Source of the DNA: Phoronis australis
Taxonomy: Eukaryota > Phoronida > Phoronidae
DNA: 64,000 bases
NCBI GenBank assembly: GCA_002633005.1
Contig: NMRA01000601.1
Span: 111,405-175,404 of the forward strand
Direction: 5' to 3'
Part shown: piece by piece, positions 12,447-28,059 of the stretch
Position numbering within the stretch: the first letter of the stretch is position 1
Layout: each line of letters opens with the position of its first letter
Program-made: the position numbers and the translations under genes
Notes under the pieces: model-generated
What the model was told of the DNA's origin: nothing
What the model saw: only the letters and a program-made list of their open reading frames with translations
The model's database searches: none

Positions 12447-12560
12447 TTACAGCGAGACAAAGTCTAGCCAAAACCACGTGCTCTCACTGAAAATACACGG
12501 CGATTTCTCACGGAGTCGCTCGACGTCTTGGTTTTCTATTGACGTACTAGCATTGACTTG
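12447..12560 (+). repeat. Degenerate relative of the GTTCAGTA MITE
   Basis: The block agacaaagtctagcc...cacgtgctctca...cacgg..atttctcacggagtcgctcgacgtcttg follows the interior of MITE copy B at reduced identity. The termini are not recognisable. Confidence 0.35.
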
Positions 12561-12764
12561 TTCACTTATGGAAAGTGCACTCGCGAGCGAACGAACGAAC
12601 AGCTGCATGGAGCAATACGTAGCACATTGTTTATGCAGCTTTACAAGAATGAACTTTAATACGGGAAATCTTGAGAACTGCATTATAATAACAATTGATA
12701 TTATATATGCGCTGAATATCGAAATCCAGTGAACAGACAGAGGATTGCCGACAATTGTTCACAC

Positions 12765-15700
12765 ATGAGAATCACTAACAGAAAACTTGCGACATTATCG
12801 GGTCTATTTGGAATAGTTGTTATTTCATGGCTTATCTACTGGAGCGAGAATCTATTCGTAGGTAAGTGTTAAATGAGTTCACGTCACCTTGCATGAATAC
12901 CTGGGATAATAGTGCATTTTACAAGTTAAGTATCGTCATCAGCATCGTCAGCTATCAGTTGCTTTCGGCAGGGGAGTCAATGACTACGCAACACTGGCGC
13001 ATCTTGGATGTCGTTAAGGTGAAGAACCTTGCTTTTTGTAAGATTGGATACATGTAAGAATAAATCTTTTATCTTCATTTCTATTTAACTTTAAAATCGA
13101 CATCTTGCCTAGTGGAGACAAAAAATATTTCCCAGACCCACCTCAACCGCGTGAAAATATGTTTACTATCCAAGTTCTACGGTTACAGAGCTGTCACTCG
13201 AATTGAATCTTCCGCCAGGCGCATGCCAGATCAGTTCCTTATAAACTCGCAATCCTTTTATTCACTGGGTCGTCATAATATTGAGTCAAAGAGGTTCTAT
13301 GTACATAGCATAGAAAGATGACGCGCTTTTAAGAGTTCCCACCATGACCCCGTGTCTCAAAAATTTTTATTAATGCATTTTAAGAGATTTAATAGCCTTT
13401 AGTATACCTGTTGCAAAGAAACGAATCAAAATTAAAAAAATATATTTTTCTGTTATTTTGGTTGTACGTAATGGGTGGAAGACCGTCTCCGCCGTTGTTA
13501 TTTTTACCAGTGTGATACTAAGGAGTTGTGAGGAAAGTCCGCGGAGGGCCGCCTTTTTCTGACATGAAAAGGTGTGTTTGTGAAGACTGTAGTAAAAGCA
13601 ACGTGACTGAGAACGTCCCTGTTCCCAAATTTCCTAAATACGAGAAATTTGCACAGAAATGGCATCTGTTTGTAAGCCGCACGAGTGTAGAACATCAGCG
13701 TAGAATATGCGATTCAGGAACCACACCTTGTTCGGCACATGTTTAGATCAAACACAAAAGCGGCGTTACGATGAAGGACTCGCCATATAACTAACTGTAA
13801 GGGTTTTAAATATTATAAATAACGAACAAACTGCTTCCAGTGATGCCAGGCCTTCGACTCTTGCCCAGATCGAGTGCTACGACACGTACTGTAGGCTTAT
13901 GCATTGTGCTCATTCCATCATGGCAATAGTGAATATGCGAGTGACTCAGGTTTACTGTGGCCTTTGCCAGTCGGTGATTATGAAGTGTCTATTTTGTGAA
14001 TTTTGACCACCTCTTGGTTCTGTTGGTTGTGACTCTCATATGTCTGTAAGATTTCTCGTGCAAGTGGGTCGTGTTCATCATATGGCCTGACTTCGCGTTT
14101 AACCTAGTTTGACTCGAATCGAGGTACCGAAACCCGACTTACAAAATTAAAACCTTTTTATTGACAATTATGTAATTACGTGCTGCGAGTAAGCGTAGAA
14201 GTAACAAACATGGTTAAAGGCATGTATAGGCTAGAAACGAGTTTCCACCGAATTATTAAGCGAAAACAACGAGACTTTCAAGACTCGCGATGTTTTTCTT
14301 TACTCGTTCACGACTTCGGCAAATCGACCTAATCTGAACTTAAGGAACACGGGCTCTCGAAAATGGCTAGATGGATTTCAATGAAAATTTACAATTTTAA
14401 TATTTATTTATCATTCTCAAAAACGCTGATAGGTTTTTTAAAGCCCTAGTTTTATTGTATTATGTAATAGACGAATACTACCGCTGTTTTTTTGCGAAAA
14501 TGTCTCCTTTTTGAGAGTTCATTTGGCGTAGAAACCAAAGTAAATGAGTAACCAAAAATTCCTAACACAGTTGTTGAAAAATGTTGACAAGTTTTCATTT
14601 AAAGAACATTTCATTTCATTGAGGTATTTGTGTTAAAGTGAAAAATTGACTTAAAAAGGTGGTCACGTTAAGATAACCATGACACGAAGTACGAAATGTA
14701 TCTTTTTTCTTTCCGAAATTACATACTTTTACGTGCTGACGCACCATAGTTTTTCCTACATAATCTGAAAGCTAGGACGAGGGATGGGGGGCAACCATAG
14801 TTTTCGAACGAAAATGTCTAAAAACGATGTGCCTAATTTGGTCCCAAACGTCCTCCCGAGGTTTCCCGAGGTCTGCCCGTGCACAAATCATGAAAAAACG
14901 TCACGCCGTTTCATTGTAAATTTCTTTCCCAGACTAGCGAGGCTATCATTCCGAAGTGCAATAATTCTTTGCGATTGTGTAAAAGACATGACTTTATCTT
15001 ATCTGAGTCTTCTGTTTCCAAATCAACTCAGTTCCATGCTATCATGCCACGACAAAACCTCGCGCCATCCTTCACAACTCTGGTTGTTGGACATCCGCAA
15101 AAAACGAAGAGGGCACCACTGTCTCCGGAGAGCACGTGGGGTTTATCAGCGACGCAATGACACCAGAAACGTGTGTTCACTACTGCCACAGTAATAACAG
15201 AACATATGCGTTAATCAAGGTAAGTTATACTAAAATGTCTAAATCACCATTCGGGGCTGTTTGAATAAGCTATACTCATTTACTGCAGCAAGTGCGGTAG
15301 GTACATATCGGCACGTTTTTCTGTATTTGTTTACTGGAAAACGGGTTGTTTCCCATTGGGCGCCCAATGCAAAGAAGACCAGTATGGAGGCCATTATATA
15401 GTATTTAGCACCAACGAGTTTCTATATCACGGTCTTCGTACCGTCCCATTTGCAAAGCGCGTGCGCGTGCGTGTGTGGGGAGGTTAATCACCCACGCTAA
15501 AAAAAAACGGAGCTCACTTTTTGTGTTAAACAAGCTAGTCCGAAAAGGCCAATTTTACGCGTACAGTCCGTAAAATATGGCATGCTCCCGTCATGTCCAG
15601 GACTGAATAACGAGTACGGAACATAATGACGCCTATGCAAAACAGCCCGTTGAACNTCCTTCACAACTCTGGTTGTTGGACATCCGAAAAAAACGAAGAG

Positions 15701-18700
15701 GGCACCACTGTCTCCGGAGAGCACGTGGGGTTTATCAGCGCCGCAATGACACCGGAAACGTGTGTTCACTACTGCCACAGTAATAACAGAACATATGCGT
15801 TAATCAAGGTAAGTTATACTAAAATGTCTAAATCACCATTCGGGGCTGTTTGAATAAGCTATACTCATTTACTGCCGCAAGTGCGGTACATATCGGCACG
15901 TTTTTCTGTATTTGTTTACTGGAAAACGGGTTGTTTCCCATTGGGCGCCCAATGCAAAGAAGACCAGTATGGAGGCCATTATATAGTATTTAGCACCAAC
16001 GAGTTTCTATATCACGGTCTTCGTACCGTCCCATTTGCAAAGCGCGTGCGCGTGCGTGTGTGGGGAGGTTAATCACCCACGCTAAAAAAAAACGGAGCTC
16101 ACTTTTTGTGTTAAACAAGCTAGTCCGAAAAGGCCAATTTTACGCGTACAGTCCGTAAAATATGGCATGCTCCCGTCATGTCCAGGACTGAATAACGAGT
16201 ACGGAACATAATGACGCCTATGCAAAACAGCCCGTTGAACAGATGTTTTCAAATGCGCCCGTGCGCCGTTGATTGTGACCTCTTTGAAATGACCTGTATA
16301 CATTCAGTGCCCGATATTAAGCCGTAAACGTAACAAGCTCGCGTCAAATAACAAAACACCTGTCTTCCATGGACTGTACCGCCGCAGAGACTAGATGACT
16401 CAGATCTGTTCTGGCTCAAGATTGGACAATAGAAATGACGTTGAGTAACTTAGCAACAAAGACTGGCCCTCCCCAAGATTTACACCACGTGACGTTCACA
16501 GATTGGTCACCTCATTACAACTATTCTCTTTTGGTTCTATATTGATGTCCGATGGATAACAGCAAGACATTAGTAACCTCACTGTCAACTCACGCTACTT
16601 TTCAAATATGGATTAAGTCAATACAACCAGGAACTTGACTGTATTTTCGAATTGGACGAAGGCGACTGCGCGTTCGGCTAGAAGCTGCTTCACAAGTTGG
16701 CCAGTGTCGTAAAACAACGATTGCTTTACGGCTTTTTGGCAAACTGTATGGGACCCCCTAGGGCTTTTAGGACTTAACTTAACTAAAGTCACTTTTTTAT
16801 ACATTTATTGCCCAAACAACAGCACAAAGCCAGTCTGAGGTTGGGGGCCTCAGTTCTGGCTTTAACAAAAGTATATAATATTAACTAATAAATATATAAG
16901 GCAATAAAATGCAACTTAAAGGGGGAAGGGGAGCGGGGGAAGGACTTTCACACGCCATTCACACACACACACACTCACTTTTCATGCAAGAGACACCAGG
17001 GTAGAATTTAGTAGCTGTCTCGCGGCAAGAAAAATTAGCCAAATTCACGCGTTCTCATACTACAATATCTCACGCAATCTCGCGAATCTTGCTGTTTAGG
17101 GAGGTCCTAGCGTAAGTCCTAGCATTACTGAACTCTACCCAGGCCTTGAAATATGGATGCATCTGAATGATTTGTCTTTTACACATTCATGCAAATGCTC
17201 AATCATCTTCGTTGTAGAATGGAACACGATGCTGGTGCAAGGCGTCATTTGAGGACTATGTTCCGTCTGAGTTATGCGTTTTGACATGCCCTGGAGACGT
17301 AAATGGACACTTTACCTGCGGGAGTGAATTATCGTTTAATATGTATTATCAAGGTAGGTTTTGACCCAACCGATTGCATAGTAATATATGAAATAAAACA
17401 CCAGTGCGGTTTTTGGGATCTTGCTCTCGATGGATACCGATCCTTTTTAGTACTCGCCAACTCATGTGTTTTCTGGTGAGCTACCAGCTTTATTTTTATT
17501 TCATGATGTTTTATTTTCAAATGTTTAGAAGGACTGGTGACACCTTTATCTAAAGCCCTCATTCTTGGATACATGCGCGCCGGATCTACTTTCACTGCTG
17601 AAATCTTCAGCATGATGCCTGCAGCATTCTACTTCTTCGAACCATTCCACGATTATACGAAACCCGACGTTTCTTACTTGTAAGTATTACTTAGGGATGT
17701 TTGACATCATAAAGAACCATGTGATCATATGAGGTTAAAGTATGTATAATTGGTAAATAAAATCATTAAGCATTAAAGTTTCATGTCAATCTGGTCGTAC
17801 CTATGACGGGCGTGGGGACGTTGTTGGGAGTACGACAATATATAATTTGTTTGACCGATATACATCACGTGTTACTACTGGCGTAAATGTAATTGTAGAT
17901 CACATTCAGGTTGAATGCCAGAATTGATTGAGTGACCGACTACCGTTCAAAGCAATTGATTCATCAATAACGAAAATGCATCTCCATTTTTTCTCTGTCA
18001 TTTTTGCTATAATAATATTACGCCTTTATTTTTGCTAGTCGAACTCCGGAGGCTGTAAAAAGAACGTCGCGCATTTTGAAGTACATTTTCAATTGTGAGA
18101 TCACAAAGATACCATCTTACGTTTTCTACCATTATAAAGATTTTAGCACGTTGGCAACACTAAGTAAAGGATTCAAAAACTTTGTCAAGTGTGATAAAGT
18201 TTACAGCGGCAATTCGCGTTCTATAAACGAGAGAACTCAATGCCTGCAGTACCTGAAGATTGCGTGCGAGCGTGCCACGATAAGAGTGGTGAAGACGATC
18301 CGTCTGGACATGACGTCAGCTGCTCTTCTTCATCGACTGGACCCGGAAGTAAAGACTATCCTCCTGGTGAGAGACCCAAGACCCCGATTTCTGTCAGTGC
18401 GTCAACTAGTTACTAATATGAATAAAAGACAAGAACAGGACATACTGGGGTGTGAAGAGCAAGTGAAAAATGTCAAAATTTCAAAGGATTTGCCAGCAAC
18501 GAGTGTTTATATGCTTAGGTATGAAGACTTGTCACTGAATCCCTTAAAAGTAGTGCACCATTTGTATAAGTTCATTAGGGTATTACCAGATCCTGCTGTG
18601 GTAAATTGGGTGAGAATGATGACTAGTAGTAACAAGAATACTCTAGGGAATTACGCTAGAGGTACAGGGAAAGTTGGTGGTCAACCCATGGACGCTAGAA

Positions 18701-18915
18701 GGAACAACTTGAAATGGGCGAAAAGTATAACGAATTTTACTGTGATACAAGAGATTCAAAAAGAATGCAAAAATATGATGATAGAATACGGTTACTTGGA
18801 AGTGGAAAATTTAAATCACGTAAGAGATTTACTTCATGCGTCTACAATCCCTGTAACAAAACCGAAAACAAAATGGTCATTTTCTAGTGCAAATCTACAA
18901 GTCCTTAAGAATTAA
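12765..18915 (+). CDS. WSC-domain carbohydrate sulfotransferase, gene 2 (complete, 481 aa)
   Basis: Predicted type II Golgi enzyme transferring sulfate from PAPS to a glycan. Five exons: 12765-12861, 15032-15219, 17218-17353, 17532-17679 and 18039-18915. Phases 1, 0, 1, 2 join exactly (1446 nt, 482 codons with stop). Residues 1-32 are a short basic tail (MRITNRK) and a hydrophobic anchor (LSGLFGIVVISWLIYW). Residues ~50-130 are one WSC domain with cysteines 51, 80, 84, 100, 102, 115, 119 and 129. The PAPS 5' loop is MRAGSTFTAE (155-164) and the 3' site VRDPR (300-304), followed by RYEDL and C-x-x-M-M as in CHST1-7. A TATATA-like run lies ~60 bp before the ATG. It differs from gene 1 at scattered residues in the catalytic exon, and all shared exon lengths are identical. 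The combination differs from vertebrate WSCD1/2, which pair WSC domains with another sulfotransferase type. Exact sugar acceptor unknown. Confidence 0.87.
13528..13743 (+). pseudogene. Possible THAP-like fragment inside intron 1 of gene 2
   Basis: A 72-codon frame contains KRCVCEDC...PVPKFPKYEKFAQKW, loosely resembling C-x-x-C, FP and W of THAP fingers. Spacing is imperfect and no second half is visible. It may be a transposon relic or chance. Confidence 0.2.
15068..16240 (+). repeat. 589-bp direct duplication joined by a single N
   Basis: Bases 15068-15655 are repeated at 15657-16240 with a handful of substitutions and one 4-bp deletion. The only base between the copies is N (15656). Each copy carries most of the first WSC exon, its GTAAGT donor and ~430 bp of intron. 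The second copy starts inside the exon and lacks the acceptor, so 15657-15808 cannot be spliced in as a normal exon. This is most simply an assembly join of two haplotype versions, though a recent tandem duplication is possible. Confidence 0.85.
17025..17140 (+). repeat. Degenerate GTTCAGTA-type MITE
   Basis: The right half matches the family (cttgctgtttagggaggtcc followed by tagcattactgaac). The left terminus is eroded. It lies in the intron upstream of the second WSC exon. Confidence 0.5.
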
Positions 18916-18919
18916 TAAA
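18914..18919 (+). other. AATAAA poly(A) signal overlapping the stop of gene 2
   Basis: Same arrangement as in gene 1: TAA at 18913-18915 runs into AATAAA, implying a 3' UTR of only a few tens of bases if it is used. Confidence 0.5.
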
Positions 18920-19199
18920 TGCATAATACACTAGCAGTACGTTCGATTGTTTTGACAATGTTTGCTATCAATGACGATACCTTATATTAAAGTACAATTT
19001 CCAGGATTTACCCAAGCTCCTTTCCTTTTTTCTAATGTAAAGCGGAAAGGGTATTTTTAAAGATATAAACTGTCTCTGTTCTAAGGAAGACTTCATCTAG
19101 TCCTGCGATGGCAGTTTCTTTATAACCCCTGCAGTGGTTCCACGCGTAGGTTTTGAAACGCCGAATTTATCTTTATGTTTAAAGGAAATTATCTGCGAC

Positions 19200-19292
19200 T
19201 CGAGAAGTGATTTTCTGAGATCAGCTTCAGCGCGGAATCGAACCTGCAACCGCGCGGTCGCAGCCTAACGCTCCGCTGACGAAGCAAAATCC
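19200..19292 (-). repeat. tRNA-derived SINE fragment
   Basis: On the minus strand, TCAGCGGAGCGTTAGG is followed by GGTTGCAGGTTCGATTCC, an A-box-like and a perfect B-box-like polymerase III promoter. A tail GATCTCAGAAAATCACTT follows. The tail recurs at 43362-43425. It does not fold as an intact tRNA gene by inspection. Confidence 0.55.
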
Positions 19293-20004
19293 CACTAGAT
19301 AAATGGTAATACTGTCGGCCTTCGATGGTGTTACGTAACCGAAGGTTGGAATAAAATTACAATTCTTGGCCATCTTTACAGCAGTGTATGTTGTTAAATA
19401 GTTATGGTCAAAAGTAAAAATAAGTCTATCCCATCCAACAATAAACACAAATATGGGGTTTCAGCCCTAAAGCCGACTGTGTCCCTTGAAAACGCTGTGA
19501 TTGTTGATTTTCTGTTGTGCTTAAAATTAATCCATTTGTTTCAATCAAAAAGCATTTTTATGCAACACACTTTTCTTCCATTAACAATAACGCCAGATGG
19601 CGCTGTGTGAAATAGTGTATAGTTCTGCATGGACAATACATTCGCGGTAACATCTAACTCATGAGGCCACAGAAATCTTGGAACAGACCATCTAGGAACA
19701 GAAGGCAACATTTTTAATTTTTCCAGGAAATACATCATCTTGACCAATTTGAACTTAATAATACTGCTTGATGTCGTTATCTACTCAACATCATTTTTTG
19801 AATGATTTCAGCCAGTATGTCTTTTTATAAATTTTGACAGTACTTATAACTGTGTTCATGGCTGGTTTGCAGAAAAGACAAGACAAGACAAGACAGGAAA
19901 AATAAAGATTCGAATATATGCCAATGGCCTTTATATTCGGGATTATTGCATTAATAGATGTTCCCAGAAAATACATCAGTTATTTTGCCCACAAGGACAA
20001 GGAC

Positions 20005-20345
20005 TTAAAAGGATAGTAAACCCTGTTTGGATGATTTCAACCAATCCTCGTCCTGTCACCTGTTAACGCATCATTGGCGTCAATCTAGCAAGTTCAAGGC
20101 AGGAATCTACTAGAAACTCATACAACCTATGTCACAGACTGGATATTATGGTCGTTGGTTGGTGTTCTTTTCCCACAGTTGCCGTGTAATTCGCTAAAAG
20201 CGTAGGTCAGTGCGCTTTCCCGTTTTGCAGATTTTGAAAAGAGTTTTCAAATTTTCCTCCAAAATTTTGAGAGATGTCGAGGATTACAGAGCGTTATTTT
20301 GTTTCAGAGAACTGAGTGGGAAAACTGGGTTTGCTATCCCTTTAA
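20005..20345. mobile_element. TTAA-flanked MITE, copy 1
   Basis: 341 bp including TTAA at both ends. Left terminus TTAAAAGGATAGTAAACCCT, right terminus GGGTTTGCTATCCCTTTAA. Internal landmarks GATTTCAACCAATCCT and GCCGTGTAATTCGCTAAAAG are shared with copies at 37054-37415 and 45473-45817. TTAA target duplications are typical of piggyBac-class transposition. No coding capacity. Confidence 0.85.
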
Positions 20346-20624
20346 ATACTGGATTTGAATTTACATATTTATGAGCTTTATCTATGCATGCTGATAATTA
20401 GGTCACGTAACGAAGTTTGAGACTAGCAAGTACTAGGCTTAGCACACCACAAAAACTGTGTCCCTCCGCGTGATTGAAATTCTTGAGCAATGACAACACA
20501 TTTACATATGACAAAATACGATAAACGACATGCTTAATGAAATACAAACGTTTCACTTCGCTCTAAATTCTAGTCGGTTAAAAAGAAACGTTTTTGTGAC
20601 CATGGCATATCTCAGATGAACACA

Positions 20625-24827
<4,203 letters not shown>

Positions 24828-24829
24828 CT

Positions 24830-25490
24830 ATTAACGAGATACATCTAATTTTAAAGCACAACGCAAGCGTACTATTTACATTTAGTTTAGCAAAGATAAA
24901 GGCTCATGACAGAGTAGCGGAAATCTAGACACACGCTTTATAATTGATGCAAATATTTGCATAATTCGGCATTTCGTCTCTTGTTTACAGTGGTGTAGTG
25001 GAAAAATTAGTGGTAAGTAGGCGCCCAAAGCCCACCGTGTCACCGTGAGCACTGCACACGACATAACTTCATAGTGGGGCTCACACAACTCGCATCCTGC
25101 TGTGTTATTCCTCAACACCACGTCACGATACTTACTGGAGACGGTTGAGTGATTTACGGCGGATCATTTTCGACACAAAACTCGTTCTTAAAAACATTTG
25201 GCAATTTTCAACCTCTTTCATATTCACCTCGCCGATATGAGTCTAGTGTTTCTAACTAATTTGACCACTTAGCAATCACAGAGATAAAGAATTAACGTGC
25301 AAGTAATTCCATTATTAAAACATCTTCATGAAACGGACAAGGGACGTGTGGAAATGGGAAAAGTTACAGTAACAAAATGTACTTCGAAGGCCACATCGTC
25401 CACCGCAGTGGCGTGCAAAAAGGGCGGGAGGGGGCGGACATCCACGTCGGGGGGAGGGGCATCCAGTCACTATGCATACTAACTTTTTGA
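24830..25490. other. Presumed upstream region of the transgelin-like gene
   Basis: Nothing clearly coding. A possible tiny minus-strand exon near 25135-25170 (MIRRKSLNRL before a GTAAGT donor) ends in phase 2, which does not fit the phase-0 acceptor at 24827, so it was not used. A G-rich stretch lies at 25415-25460. Confidence 0.4.
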
Positions 25491-25494
25491 AATT

Positions 25495-25830
25495 GTGACT
25501 GATTTAATGACATTTGATTTAGGCCTTTCCTTGACAACTGGTAACACTATAGATTGCTCTGGTGGTCAGATCCTAGACAAGGATAATGCCACCCTCAGGC
25601 TCCTCATAAAGGAGGCAATGCATATACGGTTGAACCATGTTGAGCGTTACCTCAATAGAAACATTGGTTCATTTGAGCTCCAACTGTTTTGATTTCTGAC
25701 CTCTTTCCCTCACAATGCATTTTGACGTGTACCCGCAAAGTCTCTTCTCTACCTGTGTCGCCTGTTTTGAGTCTGTGAACTGTTTCCTTGAGAATGGTTT
25801 AGAGTAATAAACCGAAACGTTGGATAGATT
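25495..25830 (+). mobile_element. Penelope-like or related retroelement 3' remnant
   Basis: A 65-codon frame reads ILDKDNATLRLLIKEAMHIR followed by YLNRNIGSFEL. This matches the pattern ILDRE...KEAIHIR...LNRD-G-ELSP found at the extreme C terminus of GIY-YIG-type endonucleases of Penelope-like elements. The following untranslated part ends with GTAATAAACCGAAACGTTGG, again typical of such tails. The reverse transcriptase is absent, consistent with 5' truncation. Confidence 0.6.
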
Positions 25831-25849
25831 GTCGTCATTTACTTATGCG

Positions 25850-27605
25850 CTAGTTTTAAAGTTTGTTACTGATTTGTAGTTAAATTGAATTAAGTGCCTA
25901 ATATATATTTCATCATTAATACATTTCATAGTACTAGGGTCCATGCATTTTAGTAGTAGAGAGGGACATCAAATAAAAAAATCGCCCCGGGCGTCACCAA
26001 ACCTCTGCACGCTACTGGACCACGTTGTTCCAAGTCAGATTGTACAGTGCTCGATGGGTTCCCGTACCGTTTTCCCGTGTTCGAGATAGTTCTGAAAACC
26101 ATATTGATGTGAAAGGACTCTTAAATACCAGACCGCACTTTCGTGACGGTTAACAGTTATAGACTTAACGAAACAAAATCCACAGGTGTATTCGAAGGTA
26201 CAGAAGTCTTAATAATGAAGGAGTGTGCATGCCAGTGGCTTTATCAATCAACTACAGCACGATTTCTCATCAGCCAACCAATCGAAATAAGGCACCACGC
26301 AAAAATGGCTTCTAACATTGGACGTAAGAAATCTAAGTTTCGAGTAACCAGATTTCCTTCCTCATAAACCGCACAGTGTTCTCTCTTAATGGCATTCTTT
26401 TATCACGTATTCATTTTTTTCTGACCAACTGCGGTTTATTCTCATGCACAATTCCTTTCATCCGAACAATCGTCGTATAATCTTTTCTATGTATACAGCT
26501 CGAGCATAACTATGGAACATGTGGAAGGAAACGTCCTCATGAGAAAAGAATTGCGGTGCTTGAGACAAGATATACATTCGAGTTGAAAAGTATGATCGGT
26601 TCGTGAGCGTGAGGAAGGCGGGCGATCCTGTACATTGCGTAACGGCTTGCTGCTCTGGACACGCTGGCATGTTACGGTAGTTGTAAACCGACAGGTCATT
26701 CTTTATCCGCAGACATTGATAAGATCTTGATCATCAGAGAGCTGGAAGACTGAACCATATATAAAATTTCGACTGTCCCCAATACTGTGAGCTAAACAGG
26801 TGAAGAATTACCGTACACACGTTATGTAACACCAACTTCAAACGGATGAGGTTTTGACACCGAACCACAACACCGACAAGATAAAAACTACCCACCCCTT
26901 TAATGGAGTTAGCCCGATTAGCAATTTTGCGATTCGATTGAGACGACCCTTTCGTAGATTCTAATCTTCCATATCATTCTTTATGTAGGTGGCCCATATT
27001 CGTCAAGTGTTACACACAAATTTGCTAACAAAGTTCATGTGAAAATACCAACTTGAAAAAAGTCCTGATGAAGGTCTTTGCTTTCGCTTCTTACACAGAA
27101 CGCGGTTGTTTATGTCCACTTCAGAAGTGGGTTGCGTTGGAAATACATCCACTGTGCACCTGGCCAACCCACTTACTTTTTAATTGATAAAATAAAGTAT
27201 ACTAAACACTTTATGTGGAAGCGGTTAACTGTGAATAATCGATTAGACATAGATACGCTACCAAAATTGCAATTAATCTCCCTCACAGGTTTTATATCCC
27301 AAATATACAAATTATAGGTCACCTGACCAAAAAGTTGTGACCTTGACCGTGAGAAAACGTAGCTGTCAACGGACTATTTTAATGTGTAGCCAAGTAAATT
27401 ACACTTACAATAGGATGCATTTGAAAAGTGCAAGAGTAACGGATCAAGACACATCAAAAAGCACAAAATTTATAGACAGGTAATTATAAAGTTGTTGAAA
27501 TATCTTGTTTTTATTGTATTTTCAGTCCAAACGTATCGCCAGCTCAGAGCTTTAACAATCGGTTGGCAAGTTACCCACCAGGGTAAGTTTGGTGGACCAC
27601 CTGTT
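25850..27605. other. Non-coding stretch
   Basis: No supported exon. A 77-codon open stretch on the minus strand near 26460-26710 lacks good splice sites or family resemblance. Confidence 0.5.
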
Positions 27606-27609
27606 AGTT

Positions 27610-28056
27610 ACGCTGCGTATGAAGCGCCAAAGGGTTCACAAACAAGTACCTTTCTGCGCGTTGTAATGTGCTTAATCAACGCATAGTTTTGCTTAATCAA
27701 CGCATAATTTTAGTTATTAAGCTATCATAGTCCTGCTTTTTCAACCCGCAGTTTTGGTCAATCAACACGTAGTTTGACATGATCAACGTAGTTTGAAACA
27801 TTCGTGTTCCTAACAAAGTTAACGTTGCCTTGCACCCATGTAGAAAGTCTTCCGCAACTTTGAGACTTGACTGCAAGGGCATGAACTAACTAAAAGTCAG
27901 TTAACTACATGTACGCGTTGATTAAGTAAAACTGCGCGTTGAATAAGAGCAGAACGATGACCGTTTAAGAACTAAGCAAAAGATTAAGCAAAACTAAGCG
28001 TTGATTAAGCGCAAAAAGGTACTCCTTTAAGAACCCTTTGGCGCTACATAGCTGCG
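27610..28056. mobile_element. Fold-back element with internal CTTAATCAACGC repeats
   Basis: The ends pair: left CGCTGCGTATGAAGCGCCAA then AGGGTTC, right GAACCCTTTGGCGCTA then GCTGCG. Inside, CTTAATCAACGCATAGTTTTG-like units occur in direct orientation on the left and inverted (GCGTTGATTAAG) on the right. No open frame. Confidence 0.7.
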
Positions 28057-28059
28057 AAC

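Noticed and set aside
15340-15470. Segment reading GCFPLGAQCKEDQYGG as the second half of the WSC domain
   Set aside because: It lacks an acceptor and the CxC pattern, the matching region in gene 1 is not conserved as coding, and a proper second WSC exon was found at 17218-17353 and 4268-4403.
19876-19897. (CAAGA)n run as a regulatory element
   Set aside because: A plain short microsatellite with no context.
26458-26712. 77-codon minus-strand block as an exon
   Set aside because: Two frames are open, no convincing acceptor or donor, and no family match.
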